Positions 27,072-36,689 of a stretch of 64,000 nucleotides of DNA are shown in pieces (the first letter of the stretch is position 1; every line of letters begins with the position of its first letter). Under the pieces are notes generated by a model. That model saw nothing but the letters and a program-made list of their open reading frames with translations, did no database searches and was not told the origin of the DNA. This DNA is from Bradyrhizobium sp. sBnM-33 (GTDB lineage Bacteria > Pseudomonadota > Alphaproteobacteria > Rhizobiales > Xanthobacteraceae): assembly GCF_032917945.1 (NCBI RefSeq), contig NZ_CP136624.1:6324001-6388000 (forward strand), in the 5' to 3' direction. The position numbers and the translations under genes were made by a program.

Positions 27072-28425
27072 ATGACTCCCTTCAGCCGTTCCTTGGCAAG
27101 CAGCGTGGCTGCCGCGTGGCTGGTTGTAGCCGCGGGCACCGCTCGAGTTGAAGCCGCGGGCGAACAACCCACCTGGATCCTGTCAACTGTTGGTGACCTC
27201 AAGACTGCGCCACCGCCGGCCGGCAAGGCCGCGGCAACCGAACTAACCGCTCTCAAGGCGATGGTCGCCAGTCGAAGCGTCTCCGAAGTCTCACAGGCGC
27301 GCTGGTGGGACGTCGGCGGACCGGCGTATCGCTGGAATGAGATCGCGGTGAGCGAGATGCTGACACACTCCGTTACTGTGCCGCTCGCGCTGCGAAATCT
27401 CGCCCTTGTTCACGCCGCCATCCACGATGCCTGGTGAGCGTTCTTGCGAGCAAGAAAAGCTACGCTCGCGAGCGTCCGTTCGCCGTCGATACGCAGATCG
27501 CCGCGGCACTGCCAGTCGCTGGCAGCGGATCATATCCATCTGATTTCGGTGCAGCCGCCGGTGCTGCCTCCGACGTACTCGCTTATCTGTTTCCTGCTGA
27601 CGCGGATCGCATCAGGAAGCTTGCCATGCAGGCTGCCCAATCCCGGGTCATCGCCGGCGTCGAATATCCGAGCGACCCCAAGGCAGGGCTCGATTTGGGA
27701 CGGCAGGTGGCGGCGCGCGCGATCGAACACGCAAAGCAGGATGGCTCCGACCTGAAGTGGACCGGGACCGTACCCTCCGGGGCCGGCAAGTGGGTGGGAA
27801 CAAACCCGATCAATCCCGCGGCGGCCACATGGAAGTCTTGGTCGCTGAAAACTCCGGATGAGTTTCGGCCTCCCCCGCCCCCGGATCACGATTCGGCCGC
27901 GGTGTTGGCCGAACTCGCAGAGTTGAAATCGTTCGCGCGGACGCCGCGAACAAATTCGATTTCCGTCTATTGGGAGACCTTCGGCGGAGTGCGCTCGTTC
28001 CAGCTCTGGACGAGCACGCCAGCCGCAAGGTGCTCGAATACGGCCTCGGTCAGGATCCCGCGGCCGCCACATACGCCCTCGCGGCGATGAACATCGCGAT
28101 GCATGATGCTTGCATCGCTTGCTGGGATGCAAAGTACGCCTACTGGCGTATCAGGCCATCGCAGCTCGACCCGGAGCTCAAGACGCTATTCCCGCCGCCG
28201 AACCATCCGAGCTACCCGGCGGCGCATGGCTGCATTTCGTCCGCAGCGGCTGTCGTGCTCGCTCGTTTGTTTCCAGGTGACGCCGACACGCTTTTGGCCA
28301 TCGGCAAAGAGGCAGCAGACGCGCGCATGTATGCAGGCATTCACTACCGGTCTGATATCGACGCCGGGCAAGCGCTCGGTCGAGCCGTCGCCGAAAAGGT
28401 TCTAGCGCGAGCGCCAGTCCGTTGA
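27072..28425 (+). pseudogene. vanadium-dependent haloperoxidase / PAP2-like gene with two frameshifts
   Basis: Three overlapping frames together give a protein of about 451 residues. The first (27072-27437) holds a signal peptide and TWILSTVGDL, ending at HDAW. The second runs from about 27434 and ends its homology at SFQLW. The third (from about 28009) resumes with DEHASRKVLEYGLGQDP and contains the PAP2/haloperoxidase active site: K-x6-RP (KYAYWRIRP), SYPAAHG, and R-x5-H-x3-D (RMYAGIHYRSD). Both breaks equal one missing G in what would be GGG (TGG-GTG near 27434, TGG-GAC near 28009). The catalytic residues are all intact. It may be a true pseudogene or two sequencing errors. A cupin gene follows. 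Confidence 0.78.
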
Positions 28426-28565
28426 CGTGATGCAAGATCGTCGGGCCGGCCCGACCGCCCGCGGTGACCCGGCCGGTCTGACTCCGAGCGCCGAGAGACC
28501 CGCCGCGGCAAGGTATTAGAGCTATCGCAACGAGCGAAAATTACATCACAGTGGAGGAGGCTCAC

Positions 28566-29021
28566 ATGAGAAAGTTCTTGATGACAGCGAGCTTGATCGC
28601 GTTCTCTCTCCCGGCGATGGCGCAAGATAGGCCAGCGCGGGTCACCACTGATGCCCTTGTGTGGAAGGAGAACCCCGCCTTTCCCAAAGGTGTCCAGCTC
28701 GCAACGCTAGTGGGCGACCCAATGAAAGCGGGGGACGTCGTTGTGATGCGCATCAAATTTCCTCCTAATTTTCAGATGCCGCCGCACACTCACCCTTATT
28801 CCGAGGTCGTGACCGTCATAAGCGGCAACGTCGGGAGTAGTCACGGCGAAACGTTTGAGAAGAAAGGCGAGCTGTTAAAACCGGGCTCTTTGTGGGTATA
28901 TCCGGCAAAGCACCCTCACTACGCCTGGACCGGAAATGAGGAGGGTATTCTCCAAGTTCAGTTTGTCGGGCCTGGGGGCATCGATTACGTCAATCCAGCA
29001 GACGATCCGCGCAAGAAGTAA
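28566..29021 (+). CDS. secreted cupin-domain protein
   Basis: A 151-residue exported cupin. A signal peptide (LMTASLIAFSLPAMAQ) ends near residue 19. The metal-binding cupin motif is PPHTHPYSEVVTVISG followed by PKHPHYAWTGNEEG-like sequence (quoted core: YPAKHPHYAW), giving three His and a Glu as likely ligands. GGAGGAGG precedes ATG 28566; a GTG at 28551 is less likely. It follows the frameshifted haloperoxidase-like gene by 140 bases and may share its regulation. The bound metal and reaction are unknown. Confidence 0.75.
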   Translation: MRKFLMTASLIAFSLPAMAQDRPARVTTDALVWKENPAFPKGVQLATLVGDPMKAGDVVVMRIKFPPNFQMPPHTHPYSEVVTVISGNVGSSHGETFEKKGELLKPGSLWVYPAKHPHYAWTGNEEGILQVQFVGPGGIDYVNPADDPRKK

Positions 29022-29313
29022 TCGCAACCCGGATTCAACTGCTGCCCCCAAACGGTGCTCCCCATCGTCGACGAGATGATCGAGTAAAGGACGCTAACAT
29101 CCTGCAGTGCATGAGTCCGGAGTGGCACTTTTCGGGCATGCCCGGAGTAGTTGCTTCATGTCCGCAGTGTTGAATGAACGGACCTGACTTAGACGTGGCC
29201 AGGTCCGAGTCCCCATAGCTGACTTCATAGCATCGAGTTATGGTATCCTCACCGCCAACGTACCTTGGAAAGTGTGGTTACGGTCAACATGTCTTGCAGG
29301 TAGGAGGCATGAA

Positions 29314-30138
29314 ATGAGCCAGCAAGGACAGTGGCAGATCGCGGGCAGCGCGCCTGAGGTATACGAGCGTGAGCTGGTGCCGGCTGTGTTTGGGGTGTGG
29401 GCTCCGATACTTGTTGAGCTAGCTCAACCTCGGCCTAGCGAGCGTGTTCTCGATGTCGCGTGCGGCACTGGTGTTGTGGCGCGCATCGCCGCAACGCGCG
29501 TCGGTCCAAGTGGTACCGTGGTTGGGATCGATCTCAATCCTGGAATGTTGAGCGTCGCTAGATCAGTGGTATCGCCTGACTCGCGGTCCGGCGGACAACT
29601 CCAGTGGCAAGAGGCGAGTGCTGACAAGCTGCCATTCCCAGATGCTTCATTCAACGTCGTCTATTGCCAGCTGGGCCTGCAATTCTTCGCCGACCGGCCC
29701 GCGGCCCTAGCAGAAATGCGTAGAGTTCTTGGTACCGAAGGAAGACTCGCACTGATGGTGTGGCGCGGCATACACGAAAGTCCTGGATTTGCTGTGCTGG
29801 CTGACGCGTTGCAGCGACACGTTAGTCAAGCGGCAGCAGCTATCATGCGTGCGCCATTTGGGTTGTCCAATGCCGCCGAATTGGAAGCTCTCGTTCGTGC
29901 CGCAGATTTTCACGACGTTGCAATTCAACAGCGGAGTGGGACCGTGCGCTTTCCTTCGGTCGAGCGATTTGTGTTGAGTTACGTTGCGGGCTCGCCGTTA
30001 GCTGGTCCGGTATCACAGGCAGACGATGCGGCGCGCGCAGCTCTAATCACTGACGTCAGGAACGCCTTGGGTAAATTCACGAGCAATGATGAACTGGCCT
30101 TTCCCATAGCCGCCCACCTGTTAAGCGCAACAGTGTAG
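29314..30138 (+). CDS. class I SAM-dependent methyltransferase
   Basis: A 274-residue cytoplasmic methyltransferase related to the UbiE/MenG group. Motif I is VLDVACGTGVVARIAA, the acidic residue after the second strand is in VVGIDLNPGML, and NVVYCQLGLQFFADR is the motif II/III region. AGGAGG six bases before ATG 29314 supports this start rather than 29272. The acceptor substrate cannot be inferred. No neighbour suggests a pathway. Confidence 0.75.
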   Translation: MSQQGQWQIAGSAPEVYERELVPAVFGVWAPILVELAQPRPSERVLDVACGTGVVARIAATRVGPSGTVVGIDLNPGMLSVARSVVSPDSRSGGQLQWQEASADKLPFPDASFNVVYCQLGLQFFADRPAALAEMRRVLGTEGRLALMVWRGIHESPGFAVLADALQRHVSQAAAAIMRAPFGLSNAAELEALVRAADFHDVAIQQRSGTVRFPSVERFVLSYVAGSPLAGPVSQADDAARAALITDVRNALGKFTSNDELAFPIAAHLLSATV

Positions 30139-30207
30139 GAAAGTTCGATTTTTGTCTCGGTTGCTGGTTCGTATTTTCTCTATGCGCGGCGTAGCCCCTT
30201 GACGGCC

Positions 30208-30756
30208 TCAAGCAGAGCTGACGCGGCGCGCAAAGACCTCGACCTGGAGTCGCCAGTTCGTGCCGTCGTCCGCCGAATGTTCGCCGAGCCAATGAAACGA
30301 ATTGGCCGTGATCTCGGTGAAGCTCCAGCGAAGCATAGCGCCCGTTGGCAGTTTCCCCTCCTGAACGATGTCGGCGCCGCGTGCCCGTCCAATCTGGCGC
30401 GTGTAAACCTGCGTTGCCGGATCACTCCAGAAAATATGCCAGGCATCGACGCCCGGATCGTAGACTCGCAGTGTCGTTCCGTACCAGTTGCCCGCGACCG
30501 GCATCGCCGGCATCTCAGGACGGCGCTCGGCGCGGCGCGGGATCATCCAAACGTCCTGGATCGCGCGGCCCTCTAACACCCAGCCGAAGTGAATCTCGCC
30601 CCGTCCACTGTGTTTGGTGCTATCCTCCTCATAGCTGACGATATCGGACTCCCAGCCTCCGACAAACTGGCCGTAGAGAGTCATTTTTTCGGCTCGATCG
30701 GCGGCCGGTCCTTCGGCTTGCAGGGCATCCAAAAAGGATTTCGCGGATCCGTTCAT
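30208..30756 (-). CDS. conserved hypothetical protein, DUF1579-like
   Basis: A 182-residue soluble protein rich in Trp and Tyr, with FVGGWESDIVSYEE, GWVLEGRAIQDVWMIP and WHIFWSDP. This pattern resembles lipocalin-like DUF1579 proteins, whose function is not established. GAGGAG lies eight bases before the ATG. It is convergent with the methyltransferase gene; the two stops are about 70 bases apart. Confidence 0.6.
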   Translation of the reverse strand: MNGSAKSFLDALQAEGPAADRAEKMTLYGQFVGGWESDIVSYEEDSTKHSGRGEIHFGWVLEGRAIQDVWMIPRRAERRPEMPAMPVAGNWYGTTLRVYDPGVDAWHIFWSDPATQVYTRQIGRARGADIVQEGKLPTGAMLRWSFTEITANSFHWLGEHSADDGTNWRLQVEVFARRVSSA

Positions 30757-30934
30757 GACTCAGCTCCTCAGGTGCATCGAATTGCTCCCAGCGCAGCTTT
30801 CTTCCTTACTGATCCCAGAGTCATGGCCGCGTGCGAACTTGGAGAAAATTGCTATCCTCCGCTCATGATGACCGCTGATTGGCACAAACGCGAGCTGTCC
30901 GCCCGCAGTTTTCTGGCGGAATAAGGTCACGCTG

Positions 30935-31048
30935 ATGACGCATCGCTGCCACATCCTGCACATGATCAGGTGGCGAGATTCCGAGAGCGAGTATCGTTGG
31001 GATTGGCGGATGTACCCAGTCCAACGGTCCAAAAGCCCCCGGAGATAA
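30935..31048 (+). CDS. possible 37-residue small ORF ending inside a hairpin loop
   Basis: ATG at 30935 opens MTHRCHILHMIRWRDSESEY, then RWDWRMYPVQRSKSPRR, with its TAA (31046-31048) in the loop of the perfect hairpin at 31033-31063. An AAGGT lies about nine bases upstream. Trp/Arg-rich composition is unlike leaders for known amino acid operons. It could be a leader peptide coupled to an attenuator, or chance. Confidence 0.3.
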   Translation: MTHRCHILHMIRWRDSESEYRWDWRMYPVQRSKSPRR

Positions 31049-31063
31049 TCTCTCCGGGGGCTT
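31033..31063. terminator. strong GC-rich hairpin, possible intrinsic terminator
   Basis: A 13-bp perfect stem (AAGCCCCCGGAGA with TCTCCGGGGGCTT) and a five-base loop (TAATC). It has the stem of a Rho-independent terminator, but only a short CTT follows rather than a full T-run. It lies in an 840-base stretch (30757-31596) without a long gene, so it may end a small transcript or act as an attenuator or RNA hairpin. Confidence 0.6.
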
Positions 31064-31099
31064 CCTCGTCTCGGCGCTCTTCCGGGAATTACGCATACA

Positions 31100-31246
31100 A
31101 TGCTACGTGTCTTCGTCGCTTCCGTTGCATTGGCGGCGGTCACGATTGTGCTGCTGCTCCATGCGACACACCACGGGGCGCATGCAAGCTCTCCGATGCA
31201 TTGCGGTTTTTGGACCGAAATAGAGGCCGGACTATCGTGCCGCTAA
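31100..31246 (+). CDS. possible small secreted protein (48 residues)
   Basis: ATG 31100 opens MLRVFVASVALAAVTIVLLL, a strong hydrophobic stretch, then HATHHGAHASSPMHCGFWTE and a short end with a second Cys near CR. GGGAA lies about ten bases before it. The two Cys and His residues suggest a small exported metal-binding or redox protein, but no family is recognised. It lies between the hairpin and the tct operon. Confidence 0.4.
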   Translation: MLRVFVASVALAAVTIVLLLHATHHGAHASSPMHCGFWTEIEAGLSCR

Positions 31247-31535
31247 CCTGTCAAGGGCACCCTAGGCTAGGTGATGTCATGACGGCGTTGTCCATTGTCC
31301 TGCGGAATGGTGCTGGGATTGACGAATTGATCTCAGACAAACGCGCAAACCGGTAGCGGAAGTCGTTTCCAAACATGGAAATGACCTACAGGCGGACATC
31401 CCCCGCGCAGGTCGTTGCCATCGCAACGGGCCAGACAGCCGCCGCGAAGCGCCTCAAAGGGCACAGTGGACTCAGCCCAAACCTGGATTGGCGGCGCCCG
31501 CACACGCTGCCGGACCATCCTTCTCGCATCATTGT

Positions 31536-31563
31536 TTGCGAAGTCCTGGCGCCTTGCTATGAT
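31536..31563 (+). promoter_or_regulatory. candidate sigma-70 promoter of the tctCBA operon
   Basis: TTGCGA (31536-31541) and TATGAT (31558-31563) are 16 bases apart, a fair match to -35 and -10 boxes. The expected transcript start is about 25-30 bases before the tctC ATG at 31597, which has AGGGAGA as ribosome site. Confidence 0.35.
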
Positions 31564-31596
31564 TGAAAAAAATCAACAGCGATAGGGAGAAGCGTC

Positions 31597-32550
31597 ATGA
31601 GGACCGTGCTCCGTATTTTGGCGGTGACAGCAGCGTTGGCCGCGATGGCCATGCCGGCCGCAGCTCAAAACTATCCTGAGCGCCCGATCAAGATGATCGT
31701 GCCGTGGGCGGCAGGCGGCGATACGGACAACATCTTCCGTCCATTTGCGCCGCTGCTGCAAAAGCACATCGGTCAGCCAATCGTAATCGCCAACGTCGTC
31801 GGCGCCTCCGGCACCGTCGGGGCGCGCGAAGCCAAAGGCTCGCCGCCGGACGGCTATACGCTTTATGCGGTGCACGACTACATCCACCTTGTGCACTATG
31901 CCGGCGTCACAGACGTCAAATACAGCGACTTTGAGCCGATCTGCCTGCTCTCTGCGACGCCATCGGTCCTGACAGCGAGCCCCAAGACGCCCTGGAAGAC
32001 CTGGGCCGAGCTTGCCGAGGACGCCAAGAAGCGTCCGGGCCAGATCACCGTCGGGGCTACCCTCGGATCGACCAGCCACATCTTCCCGGCGCTCATCGAA
32101 AAGGCGGCCGGCGTCAAGTTCAAGTACGTCTCCTATGAAGGCCTTGCGCCGCGCATGAACGCCATTCTCGGCGGCCATGTCGATTTGACGGATTCGAACC
32201 TGACGCAGAAGGGCAAGGTCGATGCAGGGCAGTTGAAGTTTCTTGCCATTGCTGCCGAGAAGCGCGATCCCGAAGCCCCTGACGTGCCGACGCTGAAGGA
32301 GCTCGGCATGGACATCGTCTACGCGGTTTTGCGCGGCCTGCTGGTGCCGAAGGGCACGCCGGCCGCGGTGCGTGCCAAGCTGGACGAGGCCTGCGGAAAA
32401 GCCGCCAAGGAGGCGGAGTTCGCGGACGCGATGAAGAAGCAGGGCACGCGCGTCTCCTATCTCAGCGCCGCCGACTACGGTCCATTCCTCGACAAGCTCG
32501 ACCGCGAGAGCAAGGTGATCATGACCGACCTCGGTCTCGCCAAGAAATGA
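31597..32550 (+). CDS. tctC: tripartite tricarboxylate transporter, binding protein (TctC/Bug)
   Basis: A 317-residue periplasmic Bug-family binding protein. A signal peptide ends near PAAAQ (residues 22-26), then mature YPERPIKMIVPWAAGGDTDN, the family opening. GASGTVGAREAKGSPPDGYTL is the recognisable carboxylate-binding loop (quoted core: GTVGAREAKGSPPDGYTL). AGGGAGA precedes the ATG. Its stop overlaps the tctB start by four bases. It would hand a tri- or dicarboxylate to TctA-TctB; the actual ligand is not predictable. Confidence 0.9.
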   Translation: MRTVLRILAVTAALAAMAMPAAAQNYPERPIKMIVPWAAGGDTDNIFRPFAPLLQKHIGQPIVIANVVGASGTVGAREAKGSPPDGYTLYAVHDYIHLVHYAGVTDVKYSDFEPICLLSATPSVLTASPKTPWKTWAELAEDAKKRPGQITVGATLGSTSHIFPALIEKAAGVKFKYVSYEGLAPRMNAILGGHVDLTDSNLTQKGKVDAGQLKFLAIAAEKRDPEAPDVPTLKELGMDIVYAVLRGLLVPKGTPAAVRAKLDEACGKAAKEAEFADAMKKQGTRVSYLSAADYGPFLDKLDRESKVIMTDLGLAKK

Positions 32551-33029
32551 GACTTGGCCGCGATAGCTTTGCCGGACTGATTTTCCTCGCGGTCAGTCTG
32601 GTCCTGCTTGTGCAATCGTTTGGGCTGCCGCAGCTACCGCTGGTGCCGGTCGGTCCCGGCTTCTATCCGCGCATCGTCCTGATCTTCATGGCCGTCACCA
32701 GCGCAGCGCTGGTCGCGCAGGACCTGCTCGCTCGGCGCTCTGAGCCGGCCGATGTCCCTGCTCCGGCGCAGCCGCAACGGGCCTATGGCCTGGTCGCGCT
32801 CTCCTTCATCATTGTCGCGCTCTATTTGGTGCTTCTGCCGCTGCTCGGCTATCGCATCGCCACCGTCCTGTTCGTCGCCGCGCTGCAAGCGACGCTCGAA
32901 AGACCGAGGACCTGGCGCCAATGGGCGGTCCTCGCCGCCGTCGCGATTGGCACGTCGGCGGTGACGTACCTGGTCTTCGAGCGGTATCTCTCGGTGCTGT
33001 TCCCTCGCGGCAGTTGGACAGACTGGTAA
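32547..33029 (+). CDS. tctB: tripartite tricarboxylate transporter, small membrane subunit (TctB)
   Basis: A 160-residue membrane protein with four hydrophobic segments (FAGLIFLAVSLVLLVQSF, FYPRIVLIFMAVTSAALVAQ, GLVALSFIIVALYLVLLPLL and a last one near VLAAVAIGTSAVTYLVF). This is the typical size and pattern of TctB. It starts on ATG 32547 within the tctC stop (ATGA). The tctA gene begins four bases after its stop, so the three genes form one coupled operon. Confidence 0.85.
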   Translation: MRLGRDSFAGLIFLAVSLVLLVQSFGLPQLPLVPVGPGFYPRIVLIFMAVTSAALVAQDLLARRSEPADVPAPAQPQRAYGLVALSFIIVALYLVLLPLLGYRIATVLFVAALQATLERPRTWRQWAVLAAVAIGTSAVTYLVFERYLSVLFPRGSWTDW

Positions 33030-33033
33030 GGCC

Positions 33034-34557
33034 ATGTTCGAGCTTTTGGGACATGGGCTGCTGACGGTACTGCAGTGGAATTATCTCGTTCCGCTGTTCG
33101 CCGGCACGCTGGTTGGCGTTATCGGCGGCGCGCTGCCGGGCGTCACCATCACGATGACGATCATCGTCATCCTGCCGTTCACCTATGGTCTCGATCCCTT
33201 GCAGGGGCTGGCCGCGATGACGGGCGTCTATGTCGGCGGCTCCGCTGGCGGCCTGGTCACCGCCTGTCTACTGGGAATTCCGGGCACGCCCTCGGCAATC
33301 GCCACGACCTTCGACGGCTTTCCAATGGCGCGGAGTGGTGCGCCGGGCCGGGCGATCTGGCTCGGCGTTTGGTCGTCGTTCTTCGGCGGGCTGCTCGGCG
33401 GCTTGTTCCTGATCCTGGTGACCGGGCCGCTGGCGGCCATCGCACTTGAGTTCGGACCGTGGGAGTATTTCTCGCTGTTCGTGTTGGCAATGGCAATGGT
33501 AGCGGGCCTGGCCGAGTCCTCGTTCATCAAGGGCCTGCTGTCGACCGCCATCGGCCTCCTGATCACCGTCATCGGCACCGACCCGATCGGCAGCGTGCCG
33601 CGTTTCACCTTTGGGTCCGAATTCATCAGCGGCGGCTTCGCGTTCCTGCCGGTGCTGATCGGGATTTTTGCATTCTCCCAGATCATGTCCGACATCGAGA
33701 AGGTGGGAGCGCCAAAGACGCCCGAGCCCGTTCTGGTGGCGCAGCCGAGTCTGCGGGTTTCCCACCTCAAGTTGATCGGCGAAATCCTCGGACGTCCGTT
33801 CCTGCTCTTGTGGTCGGCGGTCGTCGGCATCCTGATCGGCGTGCTGCCTGCGATCGGCGGCAGCGCCGCCAATATGCTGGCCTACGACCAGGCGAAGAAG
33901 TTCTCGCGCCACCCCGAGCGTTTCGGCACAGGCGTCCCCGAAGGTATCATCGCCTCCGAGTCTTCCAACAATGCCAATGTCGGCGGCTCGCTGGTGACCA
34001 TTATGGCGTTCGGCATCCCGGGCGATGCCGTCACCGCCGTCATGCTTGGCGCCATGACGATCCATGGCATCCAGTCGGGACCGCTGTTCGTCTCCCAGCA
34101 ACCCGCCCTCGCCTACGGCATCTACGCCGCGTACATTTTGGCACACCCGCTGATGGTCCTGATCCTGGCCGCAGGCGCGCTATTCATGCTTCAGATCACC
34201 CGTGTGAGGCTCGCGGTGCTTGCGCCTGTCGTGCTGGTACTTTGCGTGATCGGTGCTTACGCGCTCAACAACACGATGCAGAGCGTGTATGTGCTGCTCA
34301 TCTTCGGTGTGTTCGGCTATGCGCTGGTGAAGGCCGGATTTCCGCTGGCTCCGCTGATCCTCGGCCTCATCCTCGGCGATCAGATCGAGATCAACCTCAT
34401 TCGGGCAATTATGACGGACGATAACCCGATGCTGTTCTTCACGCGGCCGATTTCCGGCGGGTTGCTGCTCTGTGCGACGCTCTCGGTCGCCCTGGCTGTC
34501 TGGCAGCACGCGCGTCATCAGGCGCGAACCGCGCGTGAGGAAGCGCCCGAGTTCTGA
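33034..34557 (+). CDS. tctA: tripartite tricarboxylate transporter, large membrane subunit (TctA)
   Basis: A 507-residue permease with about twelve hydrophobic segments. Signature stretches are GVIGGALPGVTITMTIIVILPF, AMTGVYVGGSAGGLVTACLLGIPGTPSAIATTFDG (quoted cores: GGALPGVTITM and GIPGTPSAIATTFDG), and EGIIASESSNNANVGGSLV. These Gly/Pro-rich loops are the hallmarks of TctA. Transport is driven by a sodium or proton gradient. The gene converges on a kup gene with 50 bases between them. Confidence 0.9.
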   Translation: MFELLGHGLLTVLQWNYLVPLFAGTLVGVIGGALPGVTITMTIIVILPFTYGLDPLQGLAAMTGVYVGGSAGGLVTACLLGIPGTPSAIATTFDGFPMARSGAPGRAIWLGVWSSFFGGLLGGLFLILVTGPLAAIALEFGPWEYFSLFVLAMAMVAGLAESSFIKGLLSTAIGLLITVIGTDPIGSVPRFTFGSEFISGGFAFLPVLIGIFAFSQIMSDIEKVGAPKTPEPVLVAQPSLRVSHLKLIGEILGRPFLLLWSAVVGILIGVLPAIGGSAANMLAYDQAKKFSRHPERFGTGVPEGIIASESSNNANVGGSLVTIMAFGIPGDAVTAVMLGAMTIHGIQSGPLFVSQQPALAYGIYAAYILAHPLMVLILAAGALFMLQITRVRLAVLAPVVLVLCVIGAYALNNTMQSVYVLLIFGVFGYALVKAGFPLAPLILGLILGDQIEINLIRAIMTDDNPMLFFTRPISGGLLLCATLSVALAVWQHARHQARTAREEAPEF

Positions 34558-34607
34558 CGCCGAGTTCGATCCTGCGGTACGTGTTGGATTGCGTTGTCTT
34601 CCTCGCC

Positions 34608-36533
34608 CTAGATCGTGACCTGTGTTCCCACTTCGACCACCCGCCCCGTCGGGATCTGGAAATAGTCGGTGGCATCGTTGGCGGCGCGGCTGAGGCGGAT
34701 GAACAGCAAATCCTGCCAGCGTGGCATGCCGGAATGGACGGCGGGTTTGAGCGCGCGGCGGGACAGGAAGAACGACGTCGACATGATGTCGAACTGCCAG
34801 CCGAGCTTGCGGGCAATCGCCAGCGCCTTCGGCACGTTGGGCGTTTCCATGAAGCCGAACCGCAGCGTCACGCGGGAGAAAGTCTCGCTGAGCTGCTCCA
34901 TCCGCACCCGCTCGGCATCGTCGATCCGCGGCGTCGGGGCGGTCTGGATGGTGAGGATGACGTTCTTCTCGTGCAGCACCTTGTAGTGCTTCAAGCTGTG
35001 CATCAGCGCCGTCGGCGCGCATTCGGGGTCGGAGGTCAGGAACACGGCCGTGCCGGGGACGCGCTGCGGCGGACGCTTCTCCAGCATCGCGACCAGTTCG
35101 GCCAGGGGGAATTCCAGCTTGCGCGATTTTTCGAACAACAGCCGGCTGCCGCGACGCCACGTGTACATCAGGAGCATCACGATGCCGCCGAGCGCGAGCG
35201 GCACCCAGCCGCCCTCGAACACCTTCAACAAATTCGCGGCGAGGAAGGTGATGTCGAGAAACAGGAATGGCGCGATCAGGGCTGCGGCCGCGATCGGCGA
35301 CCATCTCCAGACCCGCCAGATCACGACAAAGCCCATCATGGCCGTCACCACCATGGTCCCGGTCACGGAAATTCCGTAGGCCGATGCCAGCCCGCTCGAC
35401 GAGCGGAACAGGACTACCAGCAGCATCACCGCCAGGAAAAGCAGCAGGTTGATGCGCGGAATATAGATCTGGCCGGAATGCGCTTCCGAAGTATGACGAA
35501 TTTCGAACCGCGGCAGCAGCCCGAGCTGGATCGCCGTGCGCGTCAACGAATAGGCGCCGGTGATCACGGCCTGGCTCGCGATCACGGTCGCCGCTGTCGC
35601 AAGCGCTACCATCGGGATCAGCGCCCAGTCCGGGAACATCAGGAAGAAGGGATTCTCGATAGCTTTGGGATCGGCAATCAGCAGCGCACCCTGCCCTAGA
35701 TAGTTGATCGCAAGCGAGGGCAGCACGATGAAAAGCCATGCGGTCTGGATCGGCCGCTTGCCGAAGTGGCCGAGGTCGGCATAGAGCGCTTCGGCACCGG
35801 TGACGGCGAGGAACACCGCACCCAGCGTCACGAAGCCGATCATGCCGTGATGGAGCATGAAGGACACCGCGTAGAGCGGGTTGAACGCCTGCAGCACTTC
35901 GGGGTGGCGCATGATCTGCGGCACAGCGGCAATCGCGATCACGGCGAACCAGACGCACATGATCGGTCCGAAGAACGCGGCGACGCGCGCGGTGCCGTGG
36001 GACTGGACGGCAAACAGCACCACCAGGATGACCAGCGTCAGCGGCACGACATAGTGTTCGAAGGTCACCGTGACGAGCTTGATGCCCTCGATCGCCGACA
36101 GCACCGACAATGCTGGCGTCAGGACCGCATCGCCGTAGAACAACGCGCCCGACATGATGCCGAGCAGCACGATCGCGCCACCGCCCTTGCCGACCGCGCG
36201 CTGCGCCAGCGCCATCAGCGCCAGCGTTCCGCCCTCGCCATTGTTGTCGGCGCGCAAGAGAATGACGACGTATTTCAGCGTCACCACCACGACAAGCGCC
36301 CACAGGATCAGCGAGAGCACGCCGAGGACGGCCTGCGGCGTAACAGCGGTCGAGGCCTCGCTGGCGGCAACCACCGCCTCGCGCAGCGCGTATAGGGGGC
36401 TGGTGCCGATGTCGCCGTAGACGACACCGATACTGCCGAGCATCAGCGCCTTGAAGGTGGCAGTGGAATGCGCTTCGCCATGACCATTGGCCGCGGGCGT
36501 TTCCGCCGCGGGGATCGCAAACTGGACTGACAT
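34608..36533 (-). CDS. kup: KUP-family potassium uptake transporter (copy 1)
   Basis: A 641-residue inner membrane potassium/proton symporter. The N-terminus has [20 protein letters not shown], the KUP signature, and about twelve hydrophobic segments lie before residue 450. The C-terminal cytoplasmic domain ends in [22 protein letters not shown] 36533 fits family start MSVQFAIPA; a longer TTG-started frame reaches 36569. A second kup copy lies upstream in tandem, so duplication is likely; a third 3' end is decayed near 15.4 kb. Confidence 0.9.
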   Translation of the reverse strand: MSVQFAIPAAETPAANGHGEAHSTATFKALMLGSIGVVYGDIGTSPLYALREAVVAASEASTAVTPQAVLGVLSLILWALVVVVTLKYVVILLRADNNGEGGTLALMALAQRAVGKGGGAIVLLGIMSGALFYGDAVLTPALSVLSAIEGIKLVTVTFEHYVVPLTLVILVVLFAVQSHGTARVAAFFGPIMCVWFAVIAIAAVPQIMRHPEVLQAFNPLYAVSFMLHHGMIGFVTLGAVFLAVTGAEALYADLGHFGKRPIQTAWLFIVLPSLAINYLGQGALLIADPKAIENPFFLMFPDWALIPMVALATAATVIASQAVITGAYSLTRTAIQLGLLPRFEIRHTSEAHSGQIYIPRINLLLFLAVMLLVVLFRSSSGLASAYGISVTGTMVVTAMMGFVVIWRVWRWSPIAAAALIAPFLFLDITFLAANLLKVFEGGWVPLALGGIVMLLMYTWRRGSRLLFEKSRKLEFPLAELVAMLEKRPPQRVPGTAVFLTSDPECAPTALMHSLKHYKVLHEKNVILTIQTAPTPRIDDAERVRMEQLSETFSRVTLRFGFMETPNVPKALAIARKLGWQFDIMSTSFFLSRRALKPAVHSGMPRWQDLLFIRLSRAANDATDYFQIPTGRVVEVGTQVTI

Positions 36534-36689
36534 GAAGACGGGGCCTCGGTTCTCTACCGCACTGCACAAATGCAGAAGCGCAGCCCTATACTCCCGGGAC
36601 GAGCAGACCGGTTAGCCGGAATCCAGGCCTCCGGTATGCGCCACCCGCATGGATGGCGGCAGGTTCCACGAACAATTCTTTCTGGAAAT

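Noticed and set aside
29022..29313. A mobile element end or repeat before the methyltransferase gene
   Set aside because: It contains words like CGGGCATGCCCG but no clear inverted ends, target duplication or gene; nothing could be supported.
34180..36567. A 795-codon open frame overlapping kup copy 1 and the end of tctA
   Set aside because: It has low-complexity Arg/Ala-rich sequence and lacks a family match; the kup and tctA frames explain the region.
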